A stretch of DNA of 64,000 bases from Saccharibacillus sp. O23. Lineage in GTDB: Bacteria; Bacillota; Bacilli; Paenibacillales; Paenibacillaceae. This document shows, piece after piece, positions 63,067 to 64,000 of the stretch; position 1 is the first letter of the stretch; each line of letters opens with the position of its first letter. Below the pieces are notes generated by a model. That model was given only the letters and a program-made list of their open reading frames with translations. It searched no databases and was not told the origin of the DNA. Location of the stretch: the NCBI RefSeq assembly GCF_002205895.1, contig NZ_NJDE01000006.1:124001-188000 (forward strand), written 5' to 3'. A program made the translations under genes and the position numbers.

Positions 63067-63260
63067 CTAACGGATCGAGATGACGCTTAGCGGGCATTTG
63101 AAGCGGTTTTCAAATTCTAACGGATCGAGATGACGCTTAGAATAAAAAATAGCCGGTTTTCAGCCTGAAAATCGAACAATCGGACGGCTAAGGAATCTAC
63201 GATCCGTTAGGGTTTCGAAAAGGGTTATTCGGCGCTTCTAACGGATTGACGATCCGTTAG
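63067..63260 (+). repeat. CTAACGGA short palindromic repeats, locus 2
   Basis: Four repeats lie at 63067-63090 and 63117-63140 (type A, ending GACGCTTAG), 63188-63210 (type B, one base short in CTAAGGA) and 63238-63260 (type B, ending GATCCGTTAG). The order and spacing mirror locus 1 at 48505-48706. They fill much of the 512-bp gap after the acidic-protein gene. Confidence 0.75.
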
Positions 63261-63311
63261 CGAAGCCGCTTCTGATTCTACGGAAACGGATTTCGCTCGG
63301 TATCGTTCTTT

Positions 63312-63869
63312 TTATGACCGTACGTCTGAATCCTGCCGATTCGCTTCCCACTCTTCCCGCAGCATGCCCATACGGACGGAATCGTAATACTGCCCGTCGT
63401 AATAACGCGCTTTCCGAATTCTCGCTTCCGTCTGCATGCCGAGCTTATCGCCGACGCGGATCATGCGCGCGTTGCCCGACCACGTGCTGTAACCGATCCG
63501 CACCAGCGGCAGCGTCGTAAACAGCCGGTCGATCCATAATCGCAAAGCGCGCGTCCCGATCCCCCGTCCCCAGCTTCCGGCTTCGTGCAGCACGATGCCG
63601 ATCTCCAGCCAGCGCGAAGGTTCATGCTCCCAATAGTAAGAAACGATCCCGCGCACCGTTCCCTGCACCTCGATCACCCAGAAATCGTCGTCGCCGACTC
63701 ATTTCTGTCCGGTCGGCAGGAACTTCTCGTAAGTCATCGCTTCGTGCGGATAATAAGGCGCGTCCCATTTTTTCCATTCGGGCTGCTCGTCTTTGTAGAT
63801 CAATTCCCACAGTCGGGGCAGGTCGCGTTCTTCGAGCGGGCGAATCGTCAGTTCTTGATCCGAAATCAT
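63312..63869 (-). pseudogene. GNAT acetyltransferase gene interrupted by an in-frame TGA
   Basis: The frame from ATG 63869 reads MISDQELTIRPLEERDLPRLW and continues for 56 codons to an in-frame TGA at 63701-63699, then carries on without frame change for 128 codons (FWVIEVQGTVRGIVSYYWEHEP, GRGIGTRALRLW, WSGNARMIRVGDKLGM and YYDSVRMG). The two parts together form a normal 185-residue GNAT of the RimJ-like kind, with acetyl-CoA loop GRGIGTRALR. AAGAGGA precedes the ATG. The break may be a nonsense mutation (a Trp codon TGG to TGA is possible) or a sequencing error. Confidence 0.8.
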
Positions 63870-64000
63870 CGTATTCCTCTTTTCGTTAAGTTTAGTGTTG
63901 GATCACCTCGTGTGCCGTGTTAATGTTCATATTCGCGTTTTTCATCGTCATCAGTCCTCTCGGGATTATGCTGTCCATCTTACCGGAGTATGCGGGAGAA

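Noticed and set aside
63892-63951. 19-residue minus-strand frame MTMKNANMNINTAHEVIQH with a GAGAGG site
   Set aside because: Too short for a gene call; the spacing to the ATG is short and no homologue is recognised. It could be the head of a lost gene or a leader peptide.
1-64000. CRISPR arrays, tRNA/rRNA genes, integrases, transposases
   Set aside because: No regularly spaced repeats with spacers, no clover-leaf or rRNA conserved blocks, and no recombinase motifs were found; the short palindromic repeats are intergenic and irregular.

Overview
The window looks like a chromosomal segment of a moderately high-GC Bacillota, most likely Paenibacillaceae (Saccharibacillus or Paenibacillus type). 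The signs are strong AAGGAGG-type ribosome binding sites with many TTG/GTG starts, a DHH-family Mn-dependent pyrophosphatase, a Bacillus-type OhrR operator, a Fur box of the 7-1-7 form, and plant-polysaccharide enzymes. No rRNA, tRNA, phage or CRISPR array was seen. The genus is an inference from gene content and style only.

Region by region. 1-5.6 kb: end of a GH51 arabinofuranosidase, a GH13 alpha-glucosidase, ppaC and a DeoR-type regulator. 5.6-11.5 kb: divergent signalling genes, a GGDEF(degenerate)-EAL membrane protein and a five-PAS hybrid histidine kinase. 11.9-14.8 kb: a zinc-ribbon membrane protein and an HtrA-like protease without PDZ domain, paired. 14.8-20.5 kb: small housekeeping and stress genes (GNAT, Ohr with its operator-promoter, a C39-like protein, two lipoproteins, DUF420, adenosine deaminase) and a 49-residue protein under a perfect Fur box. 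20.7-25.2 kb: a second hybrid kinase and an NmrA-type reductase/PadR operon with twin palindromic operators.

25.3-48.4 kb is the most striking part. A leftward operon (58-aa membrane peptide, zinc-ribbon membrane protein, large single-anchor secreted protein) diverges from a long rightward set: two tandem paralogous vWA proteins, an 1129-aa tubulin-like NTPase, an 853-aa partner, a membrane-embedded vWA protein, an FAD oxidoreductase that may be a bystander, a small unknown protein, a zinc-ribbon P-loop GTPase, and a GTPase-associated (GAP1-like) membrane protein with a glycine/alanine-rich outer tail. I read this as one envelope-associated NTP-dependent assembly: surface adhesion or sensing domains (vWA), a cytoskeletal-type NTPase, and a GTPase switch with its partner. 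The intergenic region between the two arms carries a duplicated, base-pairing-conserved element.

48.9-54.7 kb and 61.3-62.8 kb hold small TPR, HEAT, Imm53 and barstar-like genes, most simply a polyimmunity locus without its toxins, with a 166-bp palindromic MITE. 55.1-60.8 kb is an ECF sigma factor/ABC transporter operon. Just beyond it is a remnant of a sugar-binding lipoprotein gene, and the window ends with a GNAT gene split by a TGA codon. Short palindromic repeats of at least two families sit in the larger gaps.
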